Source: Bacteroidia bacterium
Lineage (GTDB): Bacteria > Bacteroidota > Bacteroidia > UKL13-3
Direction of reading: 5' to 3'
DNA length: 64,000 nucleotides
Assembly: GCA_020049855.1 (NCBI GenBank)
Contig: JAGVLJ010000009.1
Coordinates: 111,486-175,485 of the forward strand
The notes below the pieces were generated by a model. The model made no database searches. It was not told where the DNA came from and saw only the letters and a list, made by a program, of their open reading frames with translations. A program made the position numbers and the translations under genes. Below, in pieces: positions 16,556 to 24,602 of this stretch (position 1 is the first letter of the stretch; each line of letters opens with the position of its first letter).

Positions 16556-18427
16556 ATGTCTGAGTATCATAAGTCATTGGCAGAAGTTCATGAGTCGGTA
16601 AACATTCCTCAGAGCAAGAATTTTTTTAAGACATTGCTGGCATTTCTGGGTCCTGCGTATATGGTTAGCGTTGGATACATGGATCCGGGTAACTGGGCTA
16701 CCGATATTGCGGGCGGAAGTTCTTTCGGATACCAGCTTATTTGGGTACTGCTAATGTCAAACCTGATGGCATTGTTGCTGCAGAGTTTCAGTGCTCGTCT
16801 TGGTATTGTAAGAGGTCTTGATCTGGCGCAGGCCAGCAGGCAAACCTATCCGGCAGTTGTAAATATTGGGTTATATACATTGGCTGAAATTGCCATCGCA
16901 GCTACCGATTTGGCAGAGGTGATAGGAATGGCCATTGGGTTAAATTTATTATTTAAACTTCCTATGTTATGGGGAGTAGTACTTACCATCCTCGATTCAT
17001 TTGTATTGCTATTTCTCATGAATAAAGGTATTCGCAAAATGGAAGCTTTTATTATTGCACTTATCAGTATCATAGGACTAGCCTTTATTCTTGAAATGCT
17101 TATTGTAAAGCCTGATGGTGCCGAGGTTATTCAGGGATTTGTTCCCTCTTTTTTAGAGAACAAGTCTTTATATATTGCTATTGGTATTATTGGTGCAACA
17201 GTTATGCCCCATAATCTATACCTTCATTCTTCTTTGGTTCAGTCCCGAAAATTCAGCAGGGAAAAAGAAGGAATTAAGCAGGCATTAAAGTTTAACTTTA
17301 TTGATTCGGCTATTGCACTTAATCTTGCTTTTTTTGTGAATGCGGCTATTCTTATTCTTGCTGCTGCCGCATTTCACAAACAAGGGTTACAGCAAGTGGC
17401 CGAAATTCAGGATGCACATTTACTTCTACAAAATCTATTTGGCTCGCTAGCTCCGGCCTTATTTGCCATTGCACTCATTGCTGCTGGTCAAAGCTCCACT
17501 ATTACCGGAACTTTAGCAGGACAAATTGTAATGGAAGGGTATCTCAATTTACGTATACGTCCATGGGTACGTAGAATAATTACCCGCCTCATCGCGATTA
17601 TTCCAGCTGCACTAACAATTGTAGTACTGGGTGAAGAGAATTTGGGTGAATTATTAGTACTAAGTCAGGTGATATTGAGTTTACAACTTGGTTTTGCTAT
17701 TATTCCGCTCATTCACCTGGTAAGCGACAAGAAATACATGCACGAGTTTACGGTGAAGCCTGTTGTAATATGGCTTGCCTGGTTGGTGGCATTAATTGTT
17801 GTTACATTAAATATTCGCTTGGTGATAAATGAAACAACGGTTGTTTTCGCTAGCACCAGTATTGCATTTATATGGAAAGCATTATTAGGTATAATAATTT
17901 TGATGGTGGCACTGCTTCTTGGTTATATAATATTTTTCCCACTTGTAAAACGAAAGGATGATATAAAGAAATTGCCACATGCCAGTATAGGAGAACTGGA
18001 TAAATTGCAGCCTAAAACATTTACTAAAATTGCCGTGGCCTTAGACTTTACCGGTTCTGAAAAAGCGATAATTGAGTACGCTACTTCGGTGGGAGGGAAA
18101 TCAATCAAATACATACTTATTCATATTGTTGAATCTGCCGGGGCAAGAATGATGGGTGACGAAATTAGTGATATGGAAACAAAGGCTGATATGGATTTAC
18201 TTACGGGTTATTGTTCGGCTATGGCTAAATTGGGTTATCACTGCGTGGTTGTGCTAGATTTTGGAAGCCCCGTAAAAAAAATTGCTGAAATAGTAAGTAA
18301 GCAAAGTTGCGATTTGCTCATAATGGGTGCACACGGCCATAAAGGAATTAAAGATATTATCTTTGGAAGCACGGCCGATGAAGTGCGTCATAATGTAAAT
18401 GTGCCGGTAATGATTGTAAAGTCATGA
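16556..18427 (+). CDS. mntH: Nramp manganese/iron transporter fused to universal stress protein domain
   Basis: A proton-coupled divalent-metal importer of the inner membrane. The Nramp metal-site motifs are present: DPGN at residues 43-46 in the first helix and MPH at 217-219 in the sixth. The transporter part ends near residue 465. The remaining ~140 residues form a UspA domain (from KIAVALDFTGSEKA) with the nucleotide-binding pattern G-2x-G-9x-G-S in GAHGHKGIKDIIFGST. Plain MntH proteins are about 410-450 residues, so this is a true C-terminal fusion, known in other Bacteroidota. The Usp domain may gate or sense ATP or stress. It overlaps the next gene by four bases. Confidence 0.92.
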   Translation: MSEYHKSLAEVHESVNIPQSKNFFKTLLAFLGPAYMVSVGYMDPGNWATDIAGGSSFGYQLIWVLLMSNLMALLLQSFSARLGIVRGLDLAQASRQTYPAVVNIGLYTLAEIAIAATDLAEVIGMAIGLNLLFKLPMLWGVVLTILDSFVLLFLMNKGIRKMEAFIIALISIIGLAFILEMLIVKPDGAEVIQGFVPSFLENKSLYIAIGIIGATVMPHNLYLHSSLVQSRKFSREKEGIKQALKFNFIDSAIALNLAFFVNAAILILAAAAFHKQGLQQVAEIQDAHLLLQNLFGSLAPALFAIALIAAGQSSTITGTLAGQIVMEGYLNLRIRPWVRRIITRLIAIIPAALTIVVLGEENLGELLVLSQVILSLQLGFAIIPLIHLVSDKKYMHEFTVKPVVIWLAWLVALIVVTLNIRLVINETTVVFASTSIAFIWKALLGIIILMVALLLGYIIFFPLVKRKDDIKKLPHASIGELDKLQPKTFTKIAVALDFTGSEKAIIEYATSVGGKSIKYILIHIVESAGARMMGDEISDMETKADMDLLTGYCSAMAKLGYHCVVVLDFGSPVKKIAEIVSKQSCDLLIMGAHGHKGIKDIIFGSTADEVRHNVNVPVMIVKS

Positions 18428-18813
18428 TAAATCCGTTTCGTCCCGGAGATATAAAGTTGCATCAGCATGTGGTAATAGAGCAGGATACCGCTGTTTTTGA
18501 CTCAGGACAGGTACATCCGGTATATGCCACATTTGCTTTAGGACGTGATGCAGAGTGGGCATGTCGCCTTTTTGTTTTAGAGATGAAAGAGGCCGATGAA
18601 GAAGGGATAGGAGTTTTTTTATATATTACCCATCATGCCCCTGCGCTTATAGGTGATATGGTTATTTTTGAAGCGAAAGTGAAAGCCATAGTAAAAAATC
18701 AGGTAGTCTGCACTTTTGAAGCAAAAGTGTCAAATCGCTTAATTGCTTCAGGCGAAACCGGTCAAAAGATATTAAAGAGAAGCCGATTAGAGAAGTTGTT
18801 TAACAGTTTATGA
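18424..18813 (+). CDS. Hotdog-fold thioesterase family protein
   Basis: A 129-residue protein resembling the single-hotdog thioesterases related to fluoroacetyl-CoA thioesterase and 4-hydroxybenzoyl-CoA thioesterase. The central YATFALGRDAEWACRLFVLEM and the strand GDMVIFEAKVKAI, then QVVCTFEAKVS, fit the hotdog core, which ends with a typical GETGQKIL. It probably hydrolyses an acyl-CoA or acyl-ACP, but the substrate is not visible. It overlaps mntH by four bases (ATGA) and smpB by four bases, so all are translated from one message, although no functional link to metal uptake is obvious. Confidence 0.7.
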   Translation: MINPFRPGDIKLHQHVVIEQDTAVFDSGQVHPVYATFALGRDAEWACRLFVLEMKEADEEGIGVFLYITHHAPALIGDMVIFEAKVKAIVKNQVVCTFEAKVSNRLIASGETGQKILKRSRLEKLFNSL

Positions 18814-19283
18814 ACGAAGAAAAGAAAAAGCGCGTAGTGCAAAACCTTAATCTGGTAAATCGAAAAGCCTCCTTCGAGTATGCGTTTATAGCTAAGCTTA
18901 TTGCCGGTATTCAATTAACCGGCACCGAGGTTAAATCGGTAAGGGGTGGGCAGGTTAACATGAGCGAAGCCTACTGCATTTTTGAAGGAGATGATTTGTT
19001 TTTAAAGAACCTACATGTTTCTGAATTTAAAACCGGTGGCTATTTAAATCATGACCCTTTGCGAAAAAGGAAGTTATTGCTCAAAAAATCTGAGATCAAG
19101 AAGGTTCATCAAAAGTTAGCTGAAAAAGGATTAACGATTATACCCATTCGTATTTTTATTTCAGAGTCTGGGTTTATTAAGGTTGAAATTGCTATTGCAC
19201 GCGGAAAAAAAACATTTGATAAACGGGAAGATTTAAAAAAACGGGATACAGAAAGGGAAATCCGAAAAGCAATTAAGGATTAA
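18810..19283 (+). CDS. smpB: SsrA-binding protein SmpB
   Basis: Binds tmRNA and brings it to stalled ribosomes for trans-translation. The 157-residue length and all the family landmarks are here: NRKASFEYAFIAKLIAGIQL near the N-terminus, TGTEVKSVRGG, NLHVSEFKTGGYLNHDPLRKRKLLL, IPIRIFISESGFIKVEIAIARGKK, and the basic KKTFDKREDLKKRDTEREI tail that enters the mRNA channel. It is the last gene of the mntR-mntH-thioesterase-smpB run, overlapping the thioesterase by four bases. No ssrA gene was found in the window. Confidence 0.96.
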   Translation: MNEEKKKRVVQNLNLVNRKASFEYAFIAKLIAGIQLTGTEVKSVRGGQVNMSEAYCIFEGDDLFLKNLHVSEFKTGGYLNHDPLRKRKLLLKKSEIKKVHQKLAEKGLTIIPIRIFISESGFIKVEIAIARGKKTFDKREDLKKRDTEREIRKAIKD

Positions 19284-19428
19284 CAAAGATATTTTTGGCG
19301 AAGAAAACGAGGTATTCAGCGAGCTGAAAAAAATATGTCGTTTTTTAAAGTACTGGTAATGTTGGTAGTGAATCTAAGTGCACATTTCAATGTTTACAAC
19401 CAGACTTTTAATATTTCCTTTTTACTTC

Positions 19429-19436
19429 TATGTTTG
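19429..19436 (+). promoter_or_regulatory. Putative -7 promoter box for the outer-membrane protein gene
   Basis: TATGTTTG fits the TAnnTTTG consensus, 31 bases before the ATG at 19468. A weak -33 (TTTT at about 19406-19409) is 19 bases upstream. This separates the gene from the smpB operon. Confidence 0.45.
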
Positions 19437-19467
19437 TTATCAGAAATTTTAACCTAAAAAAATATTT

Positions 19468-19995
19468 ATGAAAACAACAAAAAAACTTTTAGCAGTAGCA
19501 GCTTTTTGCATTGCTGCCCTTGCATCACAAGCCCAATCATTTGGTGACAACAAAGTATTAAGTTTCGGTGTCGGTTTTGGTGGTTCTGCCTTCATGTACT
19601 CCGGATCTGACGCAACTCTTCCTCCTCTTCAGGTTTCATTAGAATTTCCAATGAGCGAAAAAATCGGTGTTGGCGGATTACTTGGTTATGCAGGTTCTAA
19701 GTGGGAGGGCTTTGGCTTTAAAGTAACTTATTCCTACATTCTGGTTGGTGGTCGTGCGTATTATCACTTAGTTAACACTGATAAAATGGATGCTTATGGA
19801 GCCTTGACTTTGGGTTACAACATTGCTTCTAGCAAAATTTCAGGTGCTGGACTTGGAACTGCTGCTTCTGCCAGCGGTCTTTTATGGGGTGGTGTAGTTG
19901 GGATGCGTTATTATTTAAGCGACAAATTCGCAGTTAACGGTGAATTAGGATACGGTCTTGCAATCCTTACTGTTGGTTTAAGTATGAAATTATAA
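19468..19995 (+). CDS. Outer-membrane beta-barrel protein
   Basis: A 175-residue secreted protein with a signal peptide (LLAVAAFCIAALASQAQ). The mature part consists of alternating hydrophobic strands with Gly/Ser-rich turns (FGVGFGGSAFMY, GGLLGYAGSKW, GGRAYYHLVN, GALTLGYNIASS, GELGYGLAILTVGLSMKL), ending on a strand as expected of an 8-stranded OmpA/OmpW-like barrel. Function is unknown. It has its own probable promoter and is followed at once by a strong bidirectional terminator, so it is likely monocistronic. Confidence 0.75.
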   Translation: MKTTKKLLAVAAFCIAALASQAQSFGDNKVLSFGVGFGGSAFMYSGSDATLPPLQVSLEFPMSEKIGVGGLLGYAGSKWEGFGFKVTYSYILVGGRAYYHLVNTDKMDAYGALTLGYNIASSKISGAGLGTAASASGLLWGGVVGMRYYLSDKFAVNGELGYGLAILTVGLSMKL

Positions 19996-19998
19996 TTC

Positions 19999-20055
19999 TT
20001 CTTTTTAAATTAAAAGACCTCCGCATATAATGGAGGTCTTTTAATTTAAAAAGAA
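19999..20055. terminator. Bidirectional terminator between convergent genes
   Basis: Two perfect 24-base arms (19999-20022 and 20032-20055) surround the nine-base loop at 20023-20031. The core is GACCTCC/GGAGGTC, with A/T-rich arm ends that supply a T-run on either strand. It lies three bases after the barrel gene stop and 13 bases before the end of pcm, so it serves both. Confidence 0.9.
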
Positions 20056-20068
20056 GCCAATCGTTTTA

Positions 20069-20722
20069 TCACCAGGCATTATCTCCTATAAGTGGAACAA
20101 ACCTGAAACTATCCAGCTCTACCTGATCAAAACTGCCATCTGTTTTTTTAATTACGCTTAACATACGTTGATTTTTTTCGTCCCCCACCGGAATAATCAT
20201 TATCCCACCGGCTTTGAGTTGACTAACCAATGCAGGAGGAACAAAGGGAGCTCCGGCTGTTACTATAATTTTATCAAAGGGGGCATGAGATGGTAATCCT
20301 TTCGAACCATCGCCCAGAAAAAAATGAGCCCGGTATCCCATTTCATGAAGGAATGCTTTTGTTTTATGATAAAGGTTTGCCTGCCTTTCAATTGTATATA
20401 ATTTAGCTCCGAGTTCAAGAAGTACGCAAGCCTGATAACCTGACCCTGTCCCTATTTCCAGAATTTTCTCTCCTTTCTGCACATGTAATACCTGACTTTG
20501 GTAGGCAACAGTAAAGGGATGAGAAATGGTTTGCCCATCTCCTATGGGAAAGGCCTGGTCTTTATAAGCAAACTCATGAAAGGTGCGTTCAAAGAAAAAA
20601 TGGCGCGGAACTTTCCCAATGGCTGCCAATACTCCGGCATCACTAATGCCTTTCTTTTTTAACTCGTTGACTAACTGTTTTCTTTGTCCCTGATGTTTGT
20701 AGCTGTCCTCAAAAGTCGCCAT
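20069..20722 (-). CDS. pcm: Protein-L-isoaspartate O-methyltransferase
   Basis: Repairs isoaspartyl residues in aged proteins by SAM-dependent methylation. The signature region is clear: FFFERTFHEFAYKDQAFPIGDGQTIS, the SAM loop LEIGTGSGYQACVL, then PFDKIIVTAGAPFVP and GGIMIIPVGD. The 217-residue length is normal. It stands alone on the minus strand, closed by the shared terminator at 19999-20055, with divergent transcription from the Gfo/Idh gene 76 bases away. Confidence 0.93.
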   Translation of the reverse strand: MATFEDSYKHQGQRKQLVNELKKKGISDAGVLAAIGKVPRHFFFERTFHEFAYKDQAFPIGDGQTISHPFTVAYQSQVLHVQKGEKILEIGTGSGYQACVLLELGAKLYTIERQANLYHKTKAFLHEMGYRAHFFLGDGSKGLPSHAPFDKIIVTAGAPFVPPALVSQLKAGGIMIIPVGDEKNQRMLSVIKKTDGSFDQVELDSFRFVPLIGDNAW

Positions 20723-20798
20723 GACCTGTTGTCCGTTAATAACCTTCTCTTAAAGGGGGGGCAAATTAAGGTAATTTTGTTTCAAACCATATGCATGC

Positions 20799-21764
20799 AT
20801 GATTAACGTTGGCATTGTAGGCACATCAGCTAAGGTAAATACTCTAGTAGATACGCTGAATGAGTTGGCCGGAGTAAACCCGGTAGGGTGTTACGTAGGG
20901 GGTGATGTGAAATTAGACGACCAACACAAATCGTTGCTTTTTTCTTCACCAAATGAATTAATAAGGTCTTCAGATGCGGTAGTGGTTTCCAGCCCGCATT
21001 ATTCTTTTGATATTGCTCAAAGTGTTTTACGATCGGCTAAACATCTATTTCTTGATGTTCCGTTTGAAGTAAATGTAGAGCAGGCGGGGAAATTAAAAAA
21101 TCTTGCTCATGAAGCTAATGTGCAATTTCAGATTGGATTATCCGAGCGTTTAAATCCTGCTTTTATTGCGGCACGTGCCTATATTCAAAAACCAATGTTT
21201 ATAGAAGTACATCGGTTAATGCCTTTTGATTTGCATAGTGCCGATGGATCTATTATCATGAACCACATGATACATGATTTAGATATTGTACTTCATTTAG
21301 TAAATTCAAATATTAAAAAATTGAGTGCCAGTGGTGTTTCTGTGGTAACTCCAGACCATGATATGGCCAATGTACGCCTTGAATTTGATAATGGCTGTGT
21401 TGTAAATTTAACAGCCAGCCGCATTTCAAGGCACGAAATGAGTAAAATGCGGGTGTTTGGATATAATTCATATGTAGCTATTGATTTTAATAAAAACAGC
21501 TATGAAGTGGTACAGCACAACAGGCAAAATGGCCGTTTATCTCCTATTGAGTTGCAGCAACTGCTTTCTGGTAAGGTAAATGACCATGTGAGTGTATTTG
21601 AAAATTCAGTAGCAGAATCTAATAGGGTAAAAACAGAATTAGAGTTATTTTTGCAATCAATAAAGGGCAATACCCGGCCGGTTGTGAGCGTTAGCGATGC
21701 ATATGAGGCCATGTATATTGCTCAACTGATTTCGGAGAAAATCAGTAAAAATACACTTGATTAA
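20799..21764 (+). CDS. Gfo/Idh/MocA-like protein lacking the catalytic lysine
   Basis: The 321-residue protein has a Rossmann-like N-terminus (MINVGIVGTS) and a C-terminal Gfo/Idh/MocA beta-sheet domain, with NHMIHDLDIVLHLV matching the family's HD motif. In active family members the strand after the cofactor domain reads EKP, where the lysine is catalytic. Here residues 86-88 are DVP, so the lysine is lost. The phrase GLSERLNPAF corresponds to the usual GHxxRFNP. It may be a non-catalytic paralogue or use another residue. It lies just upstream of a lipoprotein and a polysaccharide initiating transferase. A TAATTTTG box at 20772-20779 may be its promoter. Confidence 0.7.
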   Translation: MINVGIVGTSAKVNTLVDTLNELAGVNPVGCYVGGDVKLDDQHKSLLFSSPNELIRSSDAVVVSSPHYSFDIAQSVLRSAKHLFLDVPFEVNVEQAGKLKNLAHEANVQFQIGLSERLNPAFIAARAYIQKPMFIEVHRLMPFDLHSADGSIIMNHMIHDLDIVLHLVNSNIKKLSASGVSVVTPDHDMANVRLEFDNGCVVNLTASRISRHEMSKMRVFGYNSYVAIDFNKNSYEVVQHNRQNGRLSPIELQQLLSGKVNDHVSVFENSVAESNRVKTELELFLQSIKGNTRPVVSVSDAYEAMYIAQLISEKISKNTLD

Positions 21765-21776
21765 AAAATAATATAT

Positions 21777-22673
21777 ATGACCCAAACGCCATTTAAACTG
21801 TGGCTTACTCGATTAGTAATCGGTATAATAGTTATTTTACCGATTGGCTGTAATTTGATTAATCCTGACGAGTCAATTCCGTCATATCTGTATATTCCTA
21901 AAATTACGTTAGCAACAACAGGCGATCAGGGTGCTGCTTCCAATCAAATATTAGACGGATGGGTATTCATTAACGATGCATTACTGGGAGTTTACGAATT
22001 GCCAGCTACTATACCTGTTTTAACAACCGGTTATACTAAAGTAGAAATAAGAGCCGGAGTAAGAAAAAACGGACAAAGCAACGTACGTGTTTATTATCCC
22101 TTTTATCAAGGCTATATTAAATATACTACCCTTTTACCAAAAGTTGTTGACTCGCTTGGACCCATTACCATTAGCTATAAACCGAATGTTAAATTTGAAC
22201 TGATAGAATCGTTCGATGAACCGAGTACCAAGTTTGAACTATATAAACGCGGTGTGCTCGATACATTTTACCGGGTAACCGGAAAACCATACGCATGGGG
22301 AGGGTCTGGTGGCTCGGCTTTGATAGAAATAAAAAATGATACGACCATTGTTGAAGTAACTACACTTAATGAATACCTGCTTCCTTCATCCGGAAATGAG
22401 GTTTACCTTGAAATGGATTACCGTACCAATTATCAGTTTACAACCGGATTTTATGTAACGGAAGGTGTCTCGCGAGATGTGCAACAAGTGCCAATTATTA
22501 GTTTGTATCCAACTGATACCACGTGGCGTAAATTGTATTTGAGTTTAAAGGAGGATATTGCATCGCAGGAGTCTAATTCTAAATTCAAAATTTTCTTCGG
22601 CTCGGCCAAAACATCTACAGGGTATATTCCACAGATTTATATCGACAACGTAAAACTCGTACGCTTTGAATAG
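21777..22673 (+). CDS. Lipoprotein of unknown function
   Basis: A 298-residue putative lipoprotein: MTQTPFKLWLTRLVIGIIVIL followed by the lipobox-like LPIGC with the cysteine near residue 25. The mature part is beta-rich with Thr/Tyr and Gly/Ser, including YGR-free aromatic strands such as VEIRAGVRKNGQSNVRVYYPF and YLEMDYRTNYQFTTGFYV. The second half (from about residue 150) has the look of a jelly-roll or carbohydrate-binding-like beta-sandwich, but no family is certain. It starts 12 bases after the Gfo/Idh-like gene and its stop overlaps the next gene's TTG start, so the three form an operon probably concerned with surface polysaccharide. Confidence 0.65.
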   Translation: MTQTPFKLWLTRLVIGIIVILPIGCNLINPDESIPSYLYIPKITLATTGDQGAASNQILDGWVFINDALLGVYELPATIPVLTTGYTKVEIRAGVRKNGQSNVRVYYPFYQGYIKYTTLLPKVVDSLGPITISYKPNVKFELIESFDEPSTKFELYKRGVLDTFYRVTGKPYAWGGSGGSALIEIKNDTTIVEVTTLNEYLLPSSGNEVYLEMDYRTNYQFTTGFYVTEGVSRDVQQVPIISLYPTDTTWRKLYLSLKEDIASQESNSKFKIFFGSAKTSTGYIPQIYIDNVKLVRFE

Positions 22674-24084
22674 GCGATTACAGGTGTTTAAATACATCGT
22701 TTTAGATTATCTGGCTGCAGCAGTGGCTTGGTTTTCGTTTTTTGCTTATCGCAAATTAATTATTGAGACTGAAAAATTTGGAGACCAGATTCCTGTTCAG
22801 CCAGATGCAAAACTGTTCCTTGGTTTGTTGCTCATACCCCTTTATTGGATTGCAGTTTATTTTGTTACCGGTACTTATCACAATATATATAGAAGGGCGC
22901 GACTGAATGAGGTATTACAAACATTACAGGTGACTTTTATTGGAGTACTTGGCTTGTTTTTCCTTTTGCTGCTCGATGATGAGGTGCAGTCGTACAGGGC
23001 ATATTATCGTACTTTTTTAACCTTATTTGTCTTACATTTTACCTTTACTGTTATCGCACGTTTTATACTTACTACCATCACCGGACGAAAAATAAGAAAC
23101 AGGGAGATTGGGTTTAATACACTAATCGTAGGTTCAAATCAAAAAGCACTTGAACTCTTTACTGAGCTAGAATCCGAAAAGAGATCTCAGGGGTATTTTC
23201 TAAACGGGTTTGTAACGGTTAATGGAAATGACGATCAACACCTGTTATCTAACTATTTGCCCCGCATGGGAGATTACACGCAACTTCCTCAGTTTATAAA
23301 TTCAAATAAAATCGAAGAAGTTATCATAGCCATTGAGAGTTCGGAACATAAAAAGCTGAATGAAATTATCAATATTCTCGAGGATGAGAATGTAATTATT
23401 AAGATCATTCCCGACATGTATGATATTGTTTCAGGTTCTGTAAAAATGAATCATATTTTCGGGACTGCACTCATTGAAATCAAACATGAAATTATGCCTG
23501 CTTGGCAGCAGGCTGTTAAACGCGGCTTTGATATTTTTGTTTCTTTGTTCGTATTATGCATTGGGTCACCAGTTTATTTGCTAATTATGTTAGGAGTAAA
23601 AGTATCATCAAAAGGTCCGGCTTTTTTTAAGCAGGAACGAATAGGGCTGCACGGTAAACCATTTTTCATTCATAAGTTCCGAACTATGTACGTAGATGCT
23701 GAAAGGGAAGGCCCGGCATTATCAAGTAAAAACGATAAACGAATTACACCTTTTGGGTTATTTCTTCGCAAATTCAGGTTTGATGAATTACCACAGTTCT
23801 ATAATGTACTTATAGGGGAAATGACTATGGTAGGCCCCCGACCTGAGCGACAGTTTTTTATTGATCAGATAGTTCAGCGTGCCCCTCATTACAAGCATCT
23901 GCACAAAGTAAAACCGGGTATCACTTCCTGGGGCCAGGTGAAATACGGCTATGCCGAGAATGTAGATCAAATGATTGAGAGACTCAAATTTGATATCATC
24001 TACATTGAGAATATGTCGTTGGCGGTTGACCTAAAAATCCTTATTTATACCATTCTCATTATCATTCAGGGCAGGGGAAAGTAA
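22666..24084 (+). CDS. Polyprenyl glycosylphosphotransferase (exopolysaccharide initiation)
   Basis: Transfers a sugar-1-phosphate to undecaprenyl phosphate, the first step of capsule, exopolysaccharide or O-antigen assembly. The WbaP/CpsE layout is visible: four or five N-terminal membrane helices (residues ~8-145), a soluble nucleotide-binding-like domain (LIVGSNQKALELFTEL), another helix and the catalytic bacterial sugar-transferase domain from about 278 (KRGFDIFVSLFV ... KFRTMYVDAE ... RKFRFDELPQFYNVLIGEMTMVGPRPE). It starts with TTG at 22666, eight bases inside the preceding lipoprotein gene; MNRRLQVFKY is the usual beginning of homologues. No glycosyltransferases follow, so the rest of the pathway is elsewhere. 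Confidence 0.9.
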   Translation: MNRRLQVFKYIVLDYLAAAVAWFSFFAYRKLIIETEKFGDQIPVQPDAKLFLGLLLIPLYWIAVYFVTGTYHNIYRRARLNEVLQTLQVTFIGVLGLFFLLLLDDEVQSYRAYYRTFLTLFVLHFTFTVIARFILTTITGRKIRNREIGFNTLIVGSNQKALELFTELESEKRSQGYFLNGFVTVNGNDDQHLLSNYLPRMGDYTQLPQFINSNKIEEVIIAIESSEHKKLNEIINILEDENVIIKIIPDMYDIVSGSVKMNHIFGTALIEIKHEIMPAWQQAVKRGFDIFVSLFVLCIGSPVYLLIMLGVKVSSKGPAFFKQERIGLHGKPFFIHKFRTMYVDAEREGPALSSKNDKRITPFGLFLRKFRFDELPQFYNVLIGEMTMVGPRPERQFFIDQIVQRAPHYKHLHKVKPGITSWGQVKYGYAENVDQMIERLKFDIIYIENMSLAVDLKILIYTILIIIQGRGK

Positions 24085-24602
24085 TTGGCTTATGCAGTTT
24101 AGTAATGTTTCTGGGTATTAGTGTTTCCAGTAAAGGTTTTCGTGTTTGGGTACTTGATAAATTGGTTTGGTTTCCTATTTGCGCGTTGATTAACCTTAAC
24201 TTACAGTCACTATGTGCTTAATGGGGAGGAGACATCTTGTATTGAATAACCCACATTCCTAAGGTAATCATGGTAACTTTTAATGTGAACTTACCTACCG
24301 CCTGGAGCTTTTGAGATAATTCCAGCAATACTATTATCAACACTGCTAATTTTAATTAAAGCAGGATGTAACTCATCAGGCTACCTGCGGCAGTGATTCA
24401 ACTACCACTGCGTTGAATGTTGTTTCAATTGGGATCGATTAAGATAGTGATTGACGAGAATTAGCCTCGTTCTATCTGAACCTTTTAAAAGGGCAAACAA
24501 CTCAATTATGCCATGCTATAATTACATATGAACTAAACAAAAAAGGTCTCCCCAAATCAGGGCGACCTTTTTTGTTTAAAAGAACTTAATTTCGTGCCTT
24601 AT
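24085..24602. other. Gene-free stretch with structured elements
   Basis: About 520 bases without a credible gene. Three structures are visible. First, interleaved inverted repeats at 24390-24418: GCAGTG, ATTCAAC, TAC, CACTGC, GTTGAAT, where the first pairs the third hexamer and the second pairs the last heptamer. Second, a hairpin at 24442-24477: AGATAG and GACGAG pair with CTCGTT and CTATCT around a seven-base loop, with a five-base bulge. Third, a terminator at 24535-24577. Together they suggest an uncharacterised RNA or a long regulatory leader of the following gene. It is not tmRNA, RNase P or SRP RNA by any motif I could find. Confidence 0.4.
24535..24577. terminator. Rho-independent terminator
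   Basis: Perfect 14-base arms, AAACAAAAAAGGTC at 24535-24548 and GACCTTTTTTGTTT at 24564-24577. Inside them CCC and GGG can extend the stem past one mismatch. Both strands have a T-run. It is 450 bases after the sugar transferase gene and 25 bases before the next ATG, so it ends either a long trailer or a small RNA, or serves as an attenuator. Confidence 0.85.

Noticed and set aside
16556..18427. Assembly error joining mntH and a usp gene
   Set aside because: There is no in-frame stop or restart signal at the junction, and this fusion is known in the phylum.
24396..24418. Integron-like attC site: ATTCAAC fits RYYYAAC and GTTGAAT fits GTTRRRY
   Set aside because: The core-site pair matches, but only nine bases separate the two, too few for the inner L boxes of a real attC (typically 57 bases or more). 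No integrase or gene cassettes are present.
24300..24450. Decayed gene in the same stretch (short frames such as ALNVVSIGID)
   Set aside because: The frames are short, in different registers and match no family I recognise.
24085..24602. tmRNA, RNase P RNA, SRP RNA or tRNA in the gene-free stretch
   Set aside because: No T-arm GTTCGA-type motif, no GAGGAAAGTC core and no SRP loop sequence could be found, and the SsrA tag codons are absent.
24594..24602. GTG start of the dehydrogenase at 24594
   Set aside because: The ATG nine bases later gives a better N-terminus (MSQLKIAILREEK), and the upstream GTG only adds three residues.
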